In this document: piece by piece, positions 1 to 11,060 of the stretch
How the letters are laid out: every line of letters starts with the position of its first letter
Numbering within the stretch: the first letter of the stretch is position 1
Source: Sclerodactyla briareus
Lineage: Eukaryota > Echinodermata > Holothuroidea > Dendrochirotida > Sclerodactylidae
NCBI GenBank assembly: GCA_026419785.1
Contig: JAODTK010005807.1
Span: 62,001-126,000, forward strand
Reading direction: 5' to 3'
Length of the DNA stretch: 64,000 bases
Translations under genes and position numbers: made by a program
The notes under the pieces: generated by a model
Database searches by the model: none
The model's input: the letters and a program-made list of their open reading frames with translations, nothing else
What the model was told of the DNA's origin: nothing

Positions 1-313
1 GTACAACTTTCTTATGGGAATTGCAAGGTCAGACGATATGGGTATATTGACCTCTCATTTGAGATTTTTAGATAGAATAATTAGGGTCTCCAGATGCAAT
101 CTGGTGATATAGGCCTAGTTGTATTTTGCAGTAAAATTAGTGTCAATAATATGTTTTATCTTTCTTATTATTTCCAAACAAAATAGCACAAGGACGCAAA
201 CAGCTTCGTCGGTGAGACAGCGACACGGGTCACCAACTGTTTGACTCAATGTTATTGCTTGAGCCACATGTCCACTGTGGGTCACTTCTAATTTTTTTTT
301 TGGTTCCTTACAG

Positions 314-367
314 ATGCTGACTGTTCTCGTTCGCCTGAACCCACTGGCGTGGACAATACGGATCCGC
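314..367 (+). CDS. Internal exon candidate, 18 codons, Cys-containing linker
   Basis: A T-rich tract ending ttccttacag precedes the exon and a consensus donor (gtgagt) follows it. The 54-bp exon is open in the frame that reads ADCSRSPEPTGVDNTDP, an acidic, proline-containing stretch with one cysteine. Such short linkers are common between extracellular modules, but no family can be named. It lies 4.2 kb upstream of a sushi exon on the same strand, so membership of the same gene is possible (inference). The splice sites are seen directly; the reading frame and function are inferred. Confidence 0.45.
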
Positions 368-525
368 GTGAGTTAGTACATTTCAGGACCCTTAAAAAAA
401 AAAATTCTTGAATAAAGCGAAACTTTGTGCAATTATATAAATCTTGAAAACCGACATGAAACTTACATACGGCACGAAGTTGGTTGTTCAAAATAGAATT
501 CTGAATAGTGGCAACCCTCCTGCAG

Positions 526-572
526 ATCCCGGAAAATTGATCATACCGTTGAGAATTGATCCAAATGCCATG
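526..572 (+). CDS. Second exon candidate, 47 bp
   Basis: The acceptor is gcaaccctcctgcag and the possible donor is gtaaat. After one base carried over from the 314-367 exon, the frame reads PGKLIIPLRIDPNAM without a stop, so the phase is compatible with that exon. The intron would be 158 bp. No domain is recognised. The donor is weaker than that of the preceding exon and the exon is short, so chance is a real alternative. Confidence 0.28.
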
Positions 573-599
573 GTAAATATAGTCACAATAGGGCCTATT

Positions 600-1900
600 T
601 AAAGAGTTGAACGGTAGTCCAATTAGAGAGAAAATTATGAGTTGAATAAAAGTAGACTATTACATGGGACGATTACTATAGTCTACTACTAAGAGATCTT
701 AATTTTACATATTGTTTTATGCACATAAAAGCTACCACGCCCGGACTGCGGACCAGACCTGCACACTTACGAATCACGCATCAGACGTACAGTGCAAACC
801 TTTCGCCACAAAGACGCACATCAATTGTCAACATACTTGTCAACTATGTCGCCTTTACCATTGCGGACAAGTCTGTTTGGACGTATTTTTGTCGAATATT
901 TGTTTCCCGTGGTGTTATATCAGTTATTATAACAGAAAACCAGTTATCAGGAACTCCTTCAATTGCATGAGCAGGATGTCACATACACTGAAAGGCTGTA
1001 GAAAAAACAGGAGAAATATTTCTCATTCCTATTTCGCATGATTTAAGATTCGATGGATGCACTTGAGATGAAGATATTACGGGTGAGGATTCATTTCATA
1101 TCTGAAATCGATAGGTTCAAATGTTTGACTATTCAGAACTATATTTACTCAGTGATTACAAGCGATAACAAAAATCTAAAAAACTTCGTCAGAATCCACG
1201 TTTTGGGATCACTGCGACCACTGACATCATGGTACACTATTGTCACTCCATTCCTGTAATATCAAATGATTGTCTCTCTATTTCGAGTCTTACTTCGAGC
1301 GGCCATCCATCACTTTCATCACCTCATCTGGTCCCATCTATAGAGGAAAAGGCGCCTGCCGAGGTGATCAACGGAGAGTGCGCTCCCATCTGAACTACGC
1401 ATCTCGAATTTACAAACGTCCTCCATCCACTTGGATTCCAGGAAGAACGCGGAGAGTCGCCATGGAAGCAGAGCCGGCTTGCTGCTTTTAGATTGGGCAA
1501 TGATCAATCACCATTTCCTACGATCATCGACCGTGGGGTACCTCATCCAATTTCTCCGCAAGTCCACACTCCCCAAGCCAACAAACCATCCCGAGGATCC
1601 TCAACCAGCGGTCTGCCCTTCAGGGAAGTACCACCCCTGCTGTCCACGTCCATTAGACTACGGCCGTGGGTTTCACCGTCAGGTTTCCCTAACCGAAATG
1701 GACGGATCCTTGAGTTCGATTATAAATATGGAATCCTGATAGCTTACATTCAATTCAAGAGGTTTCGGGGACTCTGCTAACACAAACATTTTAAAGGAAC
1801 AAAAATGTGGATGAGGATTAGCCTCATCTAGTGTTTTCTGTCTCCCTACTATTTTCTACATTCATTCTGCAACACGGATTTACCAAGACAGCTACGATAG
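600..1900. other. No firm gene; overlapping GC-rich open frames at 1270-1780
   Basis: Three plus-strand frames of 73-102 codons overlap in different phases between 1270 and 1780, in a locally GC-rich block. Proline-rich stretches such as STLPKPTNHPEDPQ look protein-like, but no domain, start or splice pattern decides between frames. Two open frames also overlap at 712-1041. The rest shows nothing I can name. Confidence 0.3.
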
Positions 1901-1904
1901 TGGC

Positions 1905-2510
1905 CTAGTTAGGTAATCCTATCCCCGCAACACTGTAAGTGTTCGGGAATATTATGGTCCGACTCCGCCGCCGGCGCCGCTCTCCGTCGCGCCGGAAACT
2001 CTAGCCGTTATCGCATAACTCTTAACTCTTTATTCCATTGTCTGAAACTTTGTATACATTTCCGGGCCCTAGTGAATCTCGATAGTTTCGAAGTGGCATC
2101 ACTGCATGTCTGCGCCCTCTCTTTGCGGTTTCATACTAAAATACTGGGTTTATCCGATTCACACGAACTTGGTGGGTGGGGACAAAAGTTGTTCCCGAGA
2201 ACCATGACGGTGATTTCATCACCGGAGGTCACAGTTGGTGTTTTTGTTTTGCGACAAATACGTTAGTCCTGTTCAACGAACGTGGTAGGTGTCGAACAGC
2301 GGTTGGTCCCGATAATGTTTTGCGCAATTTTTCTAACTTTGCTCGGATTTGAACAAAACTTTGGTGGATGTAGACTGTTATTAGTCCCAACACCATGATC
2401 TCAGTCTCTGGCCAAAATGGAGGTCTTTTATGGGGTGTCTACTTCTTTCCCAATGAATTGCTCAAAAAGCGGTGATTCCACTTGGGCGGGTTTACCCGCC
2501 TACATATTTC
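1905..2510 (+). repeat. Dispersed repeat family B, copy 1
   Basis: This segment aligns by eye with 32565-33190. Shared landmarks are a start near cccgcaacact followed by ggaatattatggt, a middle with aacttggtgg and ggaggtca motifs, the block aaaatggaggtctttta with tggggtgt, and an end near tgggcgggtttacccgcc. Copies differ by many substitutions and indels. Part of the interior belongs to the wider family of short units also seen at 13.3 kb and 51.8 kb. No coding capacity was seen. Confidence 0.6.
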
Positions 2511-2666
2511 CTAGTTATCTTTGAATTGACCTTTGTTCGCAGGAAAACGCGCGCGTCATAGCTGGCCCAAGGCCCGCCAGAGAACTTGGTAGGATACCCT
2601 GCTATCACATTAATAGTCTATTCGTAATGTTGGGAGAATCGAAATGAGGAAGCTCAATAGCGATTT

Positions 2667-2697
2667 GGGGGGGAGGGGGGGGGGGGGGGGGGGGGGA
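2667..2697. repeat. Poly-G tract
   Basis: An almost pure run of about 30 guanines on the plus strand, one of many long G or C runs in the window. The 2510-3190 interval around it contains no supportable gene. Confidence 0.85.
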
Positions 2698-3214
2698 GAT
2701 TGCCAACATTAATGAGGAAATATTATCATATATCGTTCATTACATTACTTTCGTTCCACAAAATACCCTGGCAAGGTTTCTGAGTCCCCCCCCCCCCAAA
2801 AAAAAAAAGTACCTTGTCTTAGGTACAACGAGAGTGTATCCCGTCAGTTGAGAGTAACCGTAATCTACTTCCGTGTTGAAAACCAAAGATACGGGTACTC
2901 TCACACAGTTAAGTGCTGTTTTTCATATTTTTTCCATGGTTTTCGCCAGTACCTCTCGCTTGGAGCGGCCGATATTTCACACCCGATCAACTATCACTCC
3001 CACACATTTCCCCTCAAAATAAGCAGCATCATCATATTTGTGGATTTTCTCTTGGGAGAACACATTTTGGACAAAGGTTTCATTTCACAATATTGTTCGC
3101 TATTCACCAATCCTAACTGCTGATTCCAAGACTGGAAATCTCTTGTAACAAATTTGGTAACAAGGTAAAAATTCGATAAATTCCAGAAATGTGATGTTGT
3201 GGGGTGTTGGGGTG

Positions 3215-4030
3215 TCTTACCGCCAGGTTATCAGCTCTTACCATCATGTTATCAGCTCCTACCGTCATTTATCAGATCTACCGTCATGTTGTGCTAGCTC
3301 TTACCCCCATTTTATCAGCTCTTACCGTCATGTTGTCAGATCTTACCCTCATGTATCAGCTCTTACCGTCCATGTTGTTCAGTCTTACCCTCATTTTGTT
3401 AGCTCTGACCGTCATGTTATCAATCTTACCGTCATGTTGTCAGCTTTTACTCTCATGTTATCAGCTCTTACCGGTCATGTTGTCAGCTCTTACCCTCTGT
3501 TGTCCCCATCTCTTACCGGCCTGTCGTCATTATCAGCTCTTACTGTCTGTGATCATATCTGTACCGTCATTTTTCAGCTCTTACCGTCGTGTCATCAAAT
3601 GTTACTGTTCTGATTATCAGATCGACCACCGTCATGTTCTCCGCTCTACCGTCATGTTTATCAGCTCTTACCGTCATGCTGTCATTTCGAACCGTCCTGC
3701 TGTCAGGTACCCGTCATGTTTTAGCTCTTATCGTAAATTATCAGCTCTAATCGTAATGTTATCAGCTCTTATTGTCAGTTACCAGATCTTACTGTATGTG
3801 ATCAGCTCTACCGTCATGTATTAGACTTCTAGTATGCTGTCAGGCGGTTATCATCATGTTTATCAGATCTACTGTCATGGGTCAGCCCTTACTGTCATGT
3901 TAACATATCTTACCGTCATGTCATCGAATGTTACTGTCTGTCAGCTTTTTCTCCGTCATGTTATCAGAGCTTACTGTCATTATACTCGGAGCTTCTAACG
4001 TCCATGTTAATAGCTCTTACTGTCATACGA
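3215..4030 (+). repeat. Imperfect ~21-bp minisatellite
   Basis: About 0.8 kb of tandem units with consensus close to ttatcagctcttaccgtcat plus one to three bases. The period drifts between about 18 and 24 bp, and many units have lost or gained single bases. Two overlapping plus-strand open frames (140 and 206 codons from 3191 and 3204) arise only because the unit rarely creates stops; their leucine/serine-rich products track the repeat and are not called as genes. Confidence 0.9.
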
Positions 4031-4582
4031 GATTAGACGGGATATTTGGCAAAATGTGCTAAACTTGATTTGGGAACAACCAGCGTGTTAAAGTAATAAC
4101 AGAACAGTGGTTCAAAAAAAGTAGTCATTTCCTAAACATTGTTCTCCTTGTGAATTTTGATTTTGAGATAACTGTAAACAGTTTCTACAACTTTCTTTGC
4201 TTCCAGTCGTTTATTGCATTTCCATAGCTTCCAAGGTCGAGGACCTACAGTATTAGGTTGGAAACCTTAGCGGGTGGGTACGACTCTACGTGAGCCATCC
4301 ATTTTTTTTTTTTAGGGGGGGGGGTGGTTTGAGAGGGGGGGGCTGCTGATGTGATTGCAGGTATTGAAGGCAGGTAGTCTATAAAGGAGAGGCTTATTCA
4401 CAACCTGTAAAAGAGTCCAGGAGACTACCCCAATGTAGGATGAACCATTTGGGAGAATCTAGGACCAAAATCTTCAAGCAGGTCAGTGTTTCCACATATT
4501 CACAAACTTGTATTGAGGGAAAATTAACTGTAAATACAATTCACTGGAAACTACGAAAGACGTTCACGGATTCTTTTCACAG

Positions 4583-4781
4583 TGATTATACAAAAGCTTG
4601 CGAAGATGACGCTCCTGTCCCCGCCAATGGTAAACGATCTGCACAGACGGCAATGAATTCCTGAGCCTCGGTTTCTACGAGTGTGACGAGGGTTTCCAGA
4701 TACCGGATACGGCAGGCAGGTGAGATTCTGTTACCAACGGTCTTGACTGGAGAGGGAAACCGCCCAAACAGTGCATTCTCT
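4583..4781 (+). CDS. Sushi/CCP domain exon, frameshifted
   Basis: The exon follows acceptor ggattcttttcacag and ends at donor gtaaga. Read across about two single-base breaks, it gives the sushi (complement control protein) pattern: Cys1 at 4599 in KACEDDAPVPANGKR, Cys2 at 4682 in FYECDEGFQIPDT, Cys3 at 4729, then a Trp in the NGLDWRGKPPKQC segment with Cys4 at 4772. Four cysteines, the aromatic-Cys-acidic-Gly pattern and the terminal Trp...Cys are diagnostic. Sushi modules are extracellular, found in complement regulators, selectin-like receptors and adhesion proteins; which applies here is unknown. An exon of about 200 bp per module is typical. The breaks may be sequencing errors or decay. 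Confidence 0.75.
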
Positions 4782-5356
4782 GTAAGATTTCGGGACAGTC
4801 GACAGCCGCGATCGTATAATGATATGGCTTCTATGGCTTAAGCGTACAAAATCCCCGTTTCGTGAAGGGGCACCTCAGGGACCGGGTTTATCAAAAGGAA
4901 TCATGGAAACCCTTCCTTGACCACACTATCCTGACGACACTGTATTCAGAAAAATTGTGAGATCGTTTCTTATATAGTTTTTTGCACACTGTGCCTAGAT
5001 GCAGGAGTAATACATTACCATGGTCGTCAACTAGTGGGCGCGTTGATATTATCGGGCTGTATTTATTCAATGCTTTACTTTTACCTTGATACTGTTATTG
5101 AGCGGCGAAGAACTACCTTCGGGCAAAACATTTTCGAAACGCCGCGACCAAAGGCGGCGATTTGTGTTGGCGGTTGAGGGGGGGGGGACGGCATGGATGA
5201 CATACCATCTAAGCGGAGCGTCACCACAGTTTGGCGCGCAGGCGTACACATGGGAATTTTTCGTTTGACAGGGACCCCTAGATTCAGGAAACGGCACTGC
5301 CCAAAGCCTTATGGGACAGTCGCAGCATTCTAAATTGATAACAATTTTTATTTCAG

Positions 5357-5442
5357 GGAAGATTCTCCAAAAAAATCACTCGCCTTGGGGTGAATTTCAG
5401 GTTTGCCGTTGGGTACTGTGACATTCTGAAAATACGATGCAA
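5357..5442 (+). CDS. Internal exon, possible half of a split sushi module
   Basis: The acceptor tttttatttcag and donor gtaagt are both close to consensus, and the 86-bp exon is open in frame 1. It reads GRFSKKITRLGVNFRFAV and then GYCDILKIRCK. The ending resembles the approach to the second cysteine of a sushi domain, where modules are often split by an intron. It lies 575 bp downstream of the clear sushi exon on the same strand. The exon is well supported by its splice sites; the domain assignment is inference. Confidence 0.5.
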
Positions 5443-5699
5443 GTAAGTTTCAGTCATGTAAAGAGCAATAGGAATGGGCAATGCCACCATCACTACGCTC
5501 GCGCGAAGCGGCGAAAGTTGCAGAATCCAATGTGACCAACGATCGACATTGCACTGACCGATAGGGCAGGCCCTGGTTTTTACTTTTTAAAAATTACGGC
5601 CCATCTTATCGTCTTTGCGGATCAAAGGCGAATGGAGGGCCATTTCTACTGGAGCCAGACGTGGCCAAAGGAGTATGACAAGAAGTAGAAACCGCAACT

Positions 5700-6180
5700 G
5701 CGCGCGAAGCGCGCGCGGAAATTTGACCACTTTTGGACATTCCATCTAAAAGAAAGGCAATCTTTGGATATAATCGCACCCCTAAATGGGTGGATTGCCG
5801 AATACTTTATTCTAAATTTGCAGAAAGACCATATTTTTGCCAAAACAATCACAGGTCTGTTAGGGTGGTAGACTAGCCCATCGCCAACCATTTCCCTTCA
5901 AAAGACAACAAAGTGTACACTTTTGGGCATTCCATCAAAAATTCAGGCAATTTGGACTTCACTTCTGGACAGCCTTTTCTTCACTCGAATTGGGAATTAT
6001 GTCGTTCTGACAACTCAATTGTGTAGTTCCCGGCTGCCATTGTCGATGCCACACCGTGTGCCACTATAGTGATAGTATGTGCACAGGCACTCAACTTTTC
6101 AACAAATGGTCGCACCATAATAAATAAAAATCACAGGATCCGCCAGGTGGTAGACCTACCCCCGTCGTCCACACCCCACC
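5700..6180 (+). repeat. Diverged tandem duplication of ~200-260 bp
   Basis: Two adjacent copies share ordered blocks: tttggacattccatc at about 5730 and tttgggcattccatc at about 5923, each followed by a caggcaat-type block, then aaatcacagg or caatcacagg with ggtggtagac blocks near 5865 and 6150. The intervening sequence has diverged. No coding capacity was recognised. A GC palindrome (gcgcgcgaagcgcgcgc) lies at 5701-5717. Confidence 0.5.
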
Positions 6181-6677
6181 GTCAAATAGCAATTTGTGAC
6201 AACGTCCAATAGGAGAGACACACCCAAGTGGTGAAGCCAGTCTATGTAAACGTACGGATTGAAGGAAGACCCTTCTTTCATTGATAATTACGACAAACCA
6301 GAGTTAAATTCCAGGCATTTTGTTAAGGCACCATCATATGCCATGCAGAAGGACCCATCCAATGTCTGAACACTACCGACACATGAAATACCCGCGCCGA
6401 TAAGTCTATCCTGCCTCAACTGCGGTATAAACGATGTCAAACATGAATTCTCACAGGCAACTTGTTCACTTTGTTGATTTGAAATACCACATTTTAGTTG
6501 ACAGCAAAATTGACTCTTCAAAAATGTTACTTGGAAGTGGTGCCTCGTTTAGGCATCGGTGGATTATTTCATTTTCGTTCGGTAAATACAAAAAACAATT
6601 CGTAACGAGAAAGGGTGAAACAGTCGTCTGCCTTATGGGTTATTGACAAATAACTGATATTGGTGTTGTGCTCGTGA

Positions 6678-6878
6678 GTGTTCGTTTGTTTTATGATAAT
6701 ATCTGCCATTAGTTGTCCTGTGGGAGTAATTCTGGTCTACTCCTACTCCCATATTCACGTTAGAAACCGAAGGAAAAAAATCCATTCATATTTCGCGCCA
6801 ATAATCTTGAAATCCAGAACGTGGCTTGCTCTGATCCCATTCATTGTGTTAAAGAGCGTTGGTTCGGTAATAGGCTAG
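6678..6878 (+). CDS. Open frame with one membrane segment and basic tail, unidentified
   Basis: A 66-codon frame reads a hydrophobic segment (FMIISAISCPVGVILVYSYS) followed by HIHVRNRRKKIH, the usual pattern of a transmembrane helix with a cytoplasmic stop-transfer. The proline-to-tyrosine spacing loosely recalls helix 5 of rhodopsin-family receptors but is one residue off. No splice sites or homologous neighbours confirm it. It could equally be a chance hydrophobic frame. Confidence 0.2.
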   Translation: MFVCFMIISAISCPVGVILVYSYSHIHVRNRRKKIHSYFAPIILKSRTWLALIPFIVLKSVGSVIG

Positions 6879-6999
6879 TAACTGCGACAGACATGTTTTC
6901 GAGTTGACATCTGACCATTGATAAAACGACGAAACTGGGTTTTTTTTCCGTTGGCCGAATTAGTGTCGATATTGACTTACTGGTGTTAGATGGTGTATT

Positions 7000-7233
7000 T
7001 CACGGCGGCTGTAGAGTGACATGAGGGGCCTCATGGCCTACCAGATGACGACAAGAACAACTCGATAATTCCTGGTCCAGATTGTATCTAGTGCTCAGAG
7101 AGCATATTATTATGCCTTTCATCGTGAAAGGCATTGGAACTAAATTAACTATGAAATTCGCCAGATCGTGAATTGAAATTGCAAAACCGTAAACTAACAA
7201 TACCAGTGAGTTTCTCGATTCATTTAGCCACAT
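7000..7233 (-). CDS. Open frame with hydrophobic segment, weakly GPCR helix-2-like
   Basis: A 77-codon minus-strand frame contains NSLVLLVYGFAISIHDLANF followed by IVNLVPMPFTMKG. The order Asn, Ala-Ile-Ser, Asp-Leu, then Met-Pro-Phe recalls helix 2 of rhodopsin-like receptors, but with two extra residues before the Asp, and no other helices are found nearby. It is on the opposite strand to the 6678-6878 frame, so the two cannot be one gene. Treated as a possible decayed fragment. Confidence 0.18.
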   Translation of the reverse strand: MWLNESRNSLVLLVYGFAISIHDLANFIVNLVPMPFTMKGIIICSLSTRYNLDQELSSCSCRHLVGHEAPHVTLQPP

Positions 7234-7239
7234 GTGAGA

Positions 7240-9150
7240 AAATTAGCTTTTTAATTGATGATCCAAAACATCATTCACATGGCCCTACCCGCATCCCATG
7301 TTATACTCATTAAAAATGACAATAGGTGGGGGACGAGAATAGGCAACTTGGTCGGAAATAATATAGATAGTTTACAACAATCTTTTGAAAACTAAATCGC
7401 GATGTCAGAAAGGATTCGGCAAGAAAAATCCACGATATTTCGTCAACTAGAATAACCCAGTGAAGAAACAACATATTCTCGATAAATGAGGACCCTGAAA
7501 GGCACGTAGCAGTACATACATACCTGGCTGGTAGCTACGGTTACTGTTGTTCAATAGATTGATGCGAAAAAAAGAATTAGCCGGGGATTGGAATCAGAAA
7601 GAAATCACTGCAAGGTCTGGAACGCCGTCCTCAACATTTACCGTACCTCCGACCTCTGGAATACATTCACTCAAAATGGAATACATTTCCTTAAGTGAAA
7701 TTGGCATTTTACGTAAGTGGATTAGTGAATGACTTCAGCTAAATAATTTACCACCTCAAGTGGAATGTATTTTAAACTTTCCGCGGAAGTCGATAAGGTA
7801 ATGTTAGTCGGCTTTGCCATGATGCCGGCTCGGGTCCATTTCCGTTACAAAGCGTTTATGAAGGCGTTAAGCCTGAAGTGTCCCTAAATCCGAATATATA
7901 CATCGGGTCGTTATTGGTAATATCCGTAGCTGTGTTAGTGCAAATGCCCCTACGGAATGAACGTTGTATAGAACCTTATCTGTTTGTCCGTTTTTCATGT
8001 TTTCACCAACACTTCTTCATTGTTCTACCGTTATCATAGTGCTTACGTACTAATTCTGGTCCTTATCATTTTTGTCAAACCTACATTATACAGTGCGCAT
8101 CCAGTACTTTCACATCTCACCATTTTTATAGGCCCTCGCGAGAACCCATCATAGCCAGCGACACCATGCATCAGCTTAGCTAGACAGAAATTGTCGCGCG
8201 AGTCTGTCATTAGCCAAAACACAACCTTGATTGACCTCTCGAGCCCCCAGTGCTTATGAAATGCACTCCGCCCAGCAGTTCCTCGTGCGAACTGAACAAA
8301 TGAAGGAGACCATTTCTAAAACCAATATACATATAGATTATTATATATCTTAGATTCTTGCTTTTTCTTGTCATCGAGTGGCAATTCCCCCATGGTAACT
8401 AAGTAAATCTCAATACAGAAAGTTCTCATCATAACGTCCGGTTATTGCTGGGCTCGCCAATGTGTTTGATAAAAACTCCAAACATGCGCTTCTAATATAA
8501 CGTCATTGGTTTATTCCTATCTCACAATGATACTATTATGATGCCCAAACTGTTGCATTACATATCCAGAAACAAATCGCTCGTCTAACAGAGTCAATAC
8601 CACTGTCTTTATCAGGAGAAGTCACAATTCGACTGCAGTAAGCCCTATCACAATGGGGTCGACTGGACATCTCGAAGTTATCTAAGTCATCTCTATATGA
8701 AGGGTCACGAGGATTCTCATCTCACAGGCAACACGGCTACGCGAAACAGACAAACTAGATCACCAATGGTGCCTAAGCTCAACATGTACAGTGGTTGCTG
8801 GATATGACATTCCAACTGTCACCGTTCATTAGAACGACAATAATGTATGCCAATAATGTGGGCCAACTTCATGGTCATCAACTGGTATATGAACTAAGTA
8901 AGTTTGTAATTCTCACAGAGAAGTCGAAACTGAACTTGACCTAGGCCAAAACTCGCTAAACATCCCATATGTACTATTCATCAATGTAATTAACGAAATA
9001 CCATAGTCATCCAGTTCAATCTATGCGAGCGAGAGCGGCGTTCCCCCAAACTGCCATTCTTTTCCATTGCAGTGGACTCTGACTTCAAATCCCCGAACAC
9101 ACCCGACATGGAACATTGATAAATAATACGGAGACCACTCGAATATTCAC
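7240..9150. other. No supportable gene
   Basis: AT-rich sequence with only short open frames. One frame at 7547-7732 is followed within it by a gtaagt site at about 7713, but no acceptor fits. I see no repeats or RNA genes here. Confidence 0.5.
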
Positions 9151-9154
9151 GCTA

Positions 9155-9304
9155 CACTCTATAAAATACTGGGTACACCTACCGCCTGGGCAATTGTTCT
9201 ACTACCCAGTCTGATTATATTTTACCCATTCTTAGTTAATGTTTCACCCAGTCTGGGTAAAAAATTGCCCAGGTTTATATTTGTACTCAACATTTTTTAG
9301 AGTG
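9155..9304. mobile_element. 150-bp TIR element (MITE-like) with TA duplication
   Basis: The left end cactctataaaatactgggt and right end, read on the other strand, cactctaaaaaatgttgagt are near-identical terminal inverted repeats of about 20 bp. A TA dinucleotide flanks both sides (9153-9154 and 9305-9306), the target duplication typical of Tc1/mariner-type elements. The interior has further gggcaat/tgggta sub-repeats and no coding capacity, so it is non-autonomous. The flanking 9310-10200 shows nothing else. Confidence 0.7.
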
Positions 9305-10239
9305 TATGTCATATTGATTAATTTATTCAACTTTTCCACGGAATTTTATAGCTGACCCTAATTCCTATTCCTGAATATACTAATGCATTGATCAGTAATA
9401 TTATTGTCAATTTACATCGTAACTAGATAAATAGAGTTGTTGAAGGAGCGTTGTATCCTAAATTGACCCCAAGGATATCATATATTTTAATTCCTCCCGC
9501 AATAGCACCTAATTACCTTCAACGTTAGCCTCGTTAGCCTCTGATATTATTGTCAACTTTCAACACGTTTTTCAAATTTGAACTGTAAGAGAGAAGGCCT
9601 TTAAAATCTCCTCTCACTAAAACCTGTACGACAATTGATCTCACCTATCCGATCACCCTATGTAGGTTATCTTTGGGCAATGATAAAATAACTATCATGA
9701 TCAGACCTATCTAACTGGATCTGAAGAATAATGCGGGGTCTGTTCAGTTGACCCCTAAGACACATAATTTGTCCACACTACGCACCAGCTGATTATATAG
9801 TTCTCCACTTAGATTGTTACAACATAATTAGTCACCCCACTCATTAAAAAAAAAGTTCCTCTAAACCACACACCTGCCTTAGAATATTGGGATAGAATCA
9901 TTTGCTAGATCTGTGACTATAAGAGATACATGTTACTGTCATCATTGCTGTGTCTAGTAGCCTATAAGGAAAACATTCCTACATTGAACCCACTTCTTAG
10001 TTAACTTCCCTGCGATGTATTGACGAGGATGACCACTAAGCACCAAGTACCTGGTTTAATTCTGCTGTTTCTCAGAGACAATAATCTTCAGAATTAGTCG
10101 TTAACCAATGGCCTTGGATTTTTGCACCTCAGCCCCTCACCGTTTTGATCTAGGCTAAACCATCTCTCCTGATCCAGTTATGAACCAAAAATGTTTAGGT
10201 GCTGCTAATTCCAAATTCAAGACGAAATAATATTGTCAA

Positions 10240-10870
10240 TTTGTCACTCGCCACTATCCATATTGACCAGTATCATAGTCTCCAACTCAATCTGTATGTG
10301 TACAAGCTTGTTGCAGATTTTTGCAATTTTCTTTTTTACCTTTTTTACTTTAGGTTGGTATGCTCTTCAATGAATGACCGTTGACCATAAGTCTCTATAT
10401 TCCCCATAGATTCCACTAGTCCATATTGACCGAGTAGCATGATACGTCCCAATCTAATCTGTAGGAAGAGAACATCATTTCACAGTTCATTTCATACTAG
10501 CATCATACCCCCTCAACGACATTTGACCCAAAGTAGCGGAACAACCCCGAAGATACCACTAGTCCATGATGACACTGCCTGAGTCCATGGTAATATGCCG
10601 ACTTAATCTGTTGGAGGAACATTTTGCGAATTTTTGCATTTTTTTGATTCATCAATGGCCCATTATGTCCTTCTGAATGCGTGATCTGGAATCCCCAAAT
10701 ACGCTGTGATACCCAAAATACGACCACACTGACCGAGTATGATGGTCATCCAACCTTATCTGTAGCAGAAGAAGCATTTTTGGAGTTTCCCACATAATGG
10801 CTTATTAGGCCCCTTCAATCATCTTTGATCTTAAAGAGGTCACAGGTGACCCATGGGCCAATTAACATTG
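10240..10870 (+). repeat. Tandem ~150-bp repeat, about four diverged units
   Basis: Units begin near 10258, 10420, 10560 and 10725 with variants of ccatattgaccgagta, then caatctaatctgta, an aacattttgc/tttttgcattt-type block and a tttgaccc-type block. Spacing is about 140-165 bp. Several short open frames here are incidental. The units resemble the short non-coding repeats elsewhere in the window only loosely. Confidence 0.6.
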
Positions 10871-10914
10871 TATCCAAGTTTAGTCAATATCCGTCAAGAA
10901 AGGCAACATTTACA

Positions 10915-11060
10915 TAGATAGATAGATCTATCTTTCCACGTCGAGAATCTGAATAGCTAATTGATGCCATGTCATTTGACGACATATAGCTCACGAATAG
11001 CATTAGATATAATAGATTCATACTAGGATAGTAAGATAGATAGATAGATATATAGATAAT
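10915..11060 (+). repeat. GATA-type microsatellite patches
   Basis: Two short runs of gata/tata units at 10915-10930 and 11034-11060, with atagatatgatt-like sequence between. Confidence 0.7.

Noticed and set aside
3191..3824. 140- and 206-codon ORFs in the minisatellite
   Set aside because: Two frames are open over the same 21-bp repeat and the products simply follow the repeat; no other evidence of coding.
3215..4030. CRISPR-like array
   Set aside because: Units are contiguous without unique spacers, the period varies, and the context is an animal genome.
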